Source: Bradyrhizobium diazoefficiens (GTDB taxonomy: Bacteria > Pseudomonadota > Alphaproteobacteria > Rhizobiales > Xanthobacteraceae). Taken from it: a DNA stretch of 64,000 bases. The notes beneath the pieces were generated by a model, which was not told the DNA's origin, made no database searches, and saw nothing but the letters and a program-made list of their open reading frames with translations. This document shows, piece by piece, positions 61,835 to 64,000 of this stretch (positions are counted from its first letter, which is position 1; each line of letters opens with the position of its first letter). The translations under genes and the position numbers were made by a program. The DNA lies in NCBI RefSeq assembly GCF_016599855.1, contig NZ_CP067041.1:1798001-1862000 (forward strand), written 5' to 3'.

Positions 61835-61931
61835 CTCCGGGGCGGTGCGAAGCACCGAACCCGGAATCCCGAGATTCTCAGGTGCGCAATTGCGCACCGT
61901 AGTCTGGTCCTGCGGACCATCCCGGAACGAC
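61835..61931. repeat. Dispersed palindromic repeat, family 2, copy B (inverted)
   Basis: Reverse-complement relative of the element at 7540-7640: it shares the internal palindrome around GGTGCGCAATTGCGCACC and the GGTCCTGCGGACC-type hairpin. It ends 10 bp before the stop of the solute-binding gene on the minus strand. Confidence 0.75.
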
Positions 61932-61941
61932 CGCTACGCGG

Positions 61942-63171
61942 TCACTTCTTCACCATCGCACACGCCGGGTCCGGCGGCCCAAACGCCTTGTCGCCGGAAA
62001 TCGTCGCGAGGATCTTGTAATAGTCCCACGGATATTTGCTTTCCTCCGGCGTCTTCACCTGCACCAGCCAGAGGTCGTGCACCATCAGATTGTCCTCCCG
62101 CAAGCGGCCGTTGCGGGCGAAGAAATCCTCGACCGGCGTCTCGCGCATTTTCGCCGCGACCTTGAGTGGATCGTCGGTGCCGGTCGCCTTGACGGCGTTG
62201 AGATAGTGCATCACGCTCGAATAGACGCCGGCCTGCCACATCGACGGCATCTTGTTCATCTTGGCGAAGTAGCGCTTCGACCATTCGCGGGTCTTGTCGT
62301 CCATGTCCCAATAGAACGAGGTCGTCAGCAACAGGCCCTGCGCGGCCTGCAAACCGAGGCCGTGGATGTCGGTGATCAGCGCCAGCAGCGCCGCCATCTG
62401 CTGGCCGCCCTTGAACACGCCGAACTCCGAGCCGGTCTTGATCTCGTTCATGTTGTTTGGGGGACCTGCGGCAATGCCGATGATCTTGGCCTTGGACGCC
62501 TGCGCCTGCAGCACGAAGGAGGAGAGGTCAGGCGTTGCCAGCGGCGGCCGCACCGAGCCCAGCACCTTGCCGCCATTGGCGGTCACCACCGCGGAGGCGT
62601 CGCGTTCGAGGGAGTGGCCGAAGGCGTAGTCGTCAGTGATGAAGAACCAGCTGTCGCCGCCCCGCTTGACCACCGCATCCGCCGTGCCGACCGCGAGCGC
62701 GCGGGTATCGAACACCCATTGGATCGCGTAAGGCGAGCAGAACTTGCCGTGGAAATCGGCCGTGCCGGTGGAGTGGGTGATGAACAGCCGCTTCTTCTCG
62801 TTGGCGATGTTCTGCACCGCGAGACCGACGGCGGAGACCGGCACGTCGACGATCAGATCGACTTGGTCGACGTCGTACCAGCGCCGCGCGATCGCGCCGC
62901 CGACATCGGCCTTGAGCTGGTGGTCGCCGATCACGATGCTGATCGGCTTGCCCAGCACGGTGCCGCCGAAATCGTCGATGGCCATCTGCGCCGCCGTCAC
63001 CGACCCCTGGCCGGTCGGCGCGGAGGCCGGGCCGTTCATGTCGGTGAGCACACCGATCTTGACGACGTCGTCCGACACCTGCGCCATTGCGGCGCCGGGC
63101 AGCAGCGCCGCCGCCAAGAACGTCACTGTAGAGACGGCTGCGACCGGCAGTCCAAATCTGGCTGGATTCAC
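61942..63171 (-). CDS. ABC transporter solute-binding protein (branched-chain amino-acid type)
   Basis: A 409-residue periplasmic binding protein of the Peripla_BP_6 family. GTG start at 63171 with GGGGAGG six bases upstream; signal peptide ends near PGAAMA-Q. The mature chain starts VSDDVVKIGVLTDMNGPASAPTGQGS. Features such as RRWYDVDQVDLIVDVPVSAVGLAVQ and a C-terminal PDPACAMVKK end are seen in rhizobial orphan receptors of this class. No permease genes follow within the window. Ligand unknown. Confidence 0.93.
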   Translation of the reverse strand: MNPARFGLPVAAVSTVTFLAAALLPGAAMAQVSDDVVKIGVLTDMNGPASAPTGQGSVTAAQMAIDDFGGTVLGKPISIVIGDHQLKADVGGAIARRWYDVDQVDLIVDVPVSAVGLAVQNIANEKKRLFITHSTGTADFHGKFCSPYAIQWVFDTRALAVGTADAVVKRGGDSWFFITDDYAFGHSLERDASAVVTANGGKVLGSVRPPLATPDLSSFVLQAQASKAKIIGIAAGPPNNMNEIKTGSEFGVFKGGQQMAALLALITDIHGLGLQAAQGLLLTTSFYWDMDDKTREWSKRYFAKMNKMPSMWQAGVYSSVMHYLNAVKATGTDDPLKVAAKMRETPVEDFFARNGRLREDNLMVHDLWLVQVKTPEESKYPWDYYKILATISGDKAFGPPDPACAMVKK

Positions 63172-63449
63172 GTTTGTCCTCCCCTGATCCGGCTCGTTGG
63201 CCGAAAGTTGCTTGTCCCGGGTATGGCCCGGCTGAATTGGTTTCTTTTGCAACTATTCAGGGGTGGACGTCAATCTCTGGCCGCGAAGCGATCTGGCGGG
63301 CCTTGCGGCCGTCGCTCGCGATGGCAATCGACATGCCGGTTGGTTCGTGGCTGAACTTTCCCACCTATTGCGTTCGCTGCGGCAAAACGCGTCACGAGTG
63401 CGGCGTAATCGATTATCATGATCGGGTCGTTTTCAATGGGAACCCGTTC

Positions 63450-64000
63450 ATGGCCGTTCGCCGACTGTCCGTTGCACTTGCGCTTCTCTGCGGCCTTGCC
63501 GGGAGCATTTCGGCCCCGTCTGCCGAGGAGCGCGCGATCGTTCTGGCCACGACGACAGCGACGCAGGATTCCGGTCTGCTCGATTATCTTCTGCCGATCT
63601 TTCGTGACAAGACCGGCATCGAGGTGACGGTGATCGCGCGCCGCAGCAACGAGGTGCTTGAGGGCGCGCGCAGAGGCGAGGCCGATGTGGTCTTGATACA
63701 TGCCCGGCCGCAAGAGGAGAAGTTCGTCGCCGACGGTTTTGCCACGAAGCGCTACGACGTGATGTACAACGACTTCGTGCTGATCGGGCCGAAGAGCGAT
63801 CCCGCCGGCGTGAAGGGCAAGGACATCGCGACGGCGCTGAAGGCGATCGAGGCCAAGGGTACGCCGTTCGTGACGCGCGGCGATCGTTCCGGTACCCATG
63901 CGGCGGAGCTCGCGCTCTGGATCGTCGCCGGCATCGACATCGCGGCCGCCAAGGGGGCATGGTATCGCGAGAACGGGCAAGGTATGACCGCTGCCCTCGA
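63450..64000 (+). CDS. tupA: Tungstate/molybdate-type ABC binding protein (TupA-like), cut by window end
   Basis: The open frame from 63450 codes 183 residues and continues past the window. A signal peptide (RLSVALALLCGLAGSISAPSA) precedes AIVLATTTATQDSGLLDYLLPIF, the hallmark start of TupA proteins, then EADVVLIHARPQEEKFV and YDVMYNDFVLIGPKSDPAGV, also typical. TupA delivers tungstate to TupBC. It diverges from the branched-chain-type binding gene with 278 bp between them. Loss of the usual TGT-type loop (here RRSNEVLEG) may alter oxyanion binding. Confidence 0.9.
   Translation, partial: MAVRRLSVALALLCGLAGSISAPSAEERAIVLATTTATQDSGLLDYLLPIFRDKTGIEVTVIARRSNEVLEGARRGEADVVLIHARPQEEKFVADGFATKRYDVMYNDFVLIGPKSDPAGVKGKDIATALKAIEAKGTPFVTRGDRSGTHAAELALWIVAGIDIAAAKGAWYRENGQGMTAAL

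Overview
The window looks like a chromosomal stretch of a Bradyrhizobium-type alphaproteobacterium. Evidence: strongly GC-rich coding sequence, alphaproteobacterial flagellar genes (fliI-fliJ, flhA), two copies of the small DUF6894 protein family that is common in Bradyrhizobium, many solute-binding proteins, and several families of dispersed palindromic repeats (two copies each of two families) in the intergenic gaps. The assignment is by recognition of protein families only, not by a search.

Layout. 0-7.3 kb: end of fliI, fliJ with an intrinsic terminator, an ECF sigma/anti-sigma pair, an AraC regulator, a small membrane protein and flhA. 7.7-13.7 kb: an MFS transporter, then a TetR regulator divergent from a three-gene molybdenum aldehyde oxidoreductase operon (paoABC type), with two perfect palindromes between them. 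13.8-23.6 kb: a PilZ protein and an amine/amino-acid catabolic block (two XRE-cupin regulators, omega-aminotransferase, DadA-type dehydrogenase, polar amino-acid ABC transporter, DAO-family oxidase, cytoplasmic-type gamma-glutamyltransferase). 23.7-26.5 kb: small proteins, a decayed SMP-30-like gene and an acetylpolyamine amidohydrolase-like gene. 26.7-35.4 kb: a compact nonribosomal peptide cluster on the minus strand (NRPS of order A-T-C-A-T-C, a 54-residue Lys-rich protein, Sfp-type phosphopantetheinyl transferase, luciferase-like monooxygenase). 35.5-39.7 kb: a 1154-residue SAM-cyclase-ATPase-TPR regulator coupled to a Pcm-like methyltransferase. 39.8-44.8 kb: a polysaccharide locus (DUF6492 protein, secreted GH10 glycosidase, glycosyltransferase, flippase). 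45-50.6 kb: an L,D-transpeptidase with a second, Cys-less domain, a methyltransferase, AroE-like dehydrogenase, amidohydrolase and an ABC solute-binding gene broken by one in-frame amber codon. 50.7-55.6 kb: two class III cyclases and small or unknown genes.

55.7-60.3 kb is the most interesting part: a less GC-rich block holding a truncated HigB toxin remnant, an intact HigA-type antitoxin and a two-gene AAA ATPase + subtilisin-like protease module of the IetAS type (known as a plasmid toxin-antitoxin and anti-phage system). It is bracketed by a tRNA with anticodon CAU (probably tRNA-Ile2) on the right and, on the left, by a 13-bp direct repeat of that tRNA's 3' end including CCA. This looks like a small defence island inserted at a tRNA gene. 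60.7-64 kb: three solute-binding proteins (TctC/Bug type, branched-chain type, and a TupA-type tungstate-binding protein cut by the window end).

How the parts may work together: the molybdenum enzyme needs molybdate uptake, and a tungstate/molybdate-type binding protein lies at the right edge; the amine block, the acetylpolyamine deacetylase homologue and the gamma-glutamyltransferase suggest use of polyamines or gamma-glutamyl compounds; the NRPS carries its own activating transferase and a monooxygenase, so it may be a self-contained pathway for a small acylated amino-acid derivative. These links are inference.
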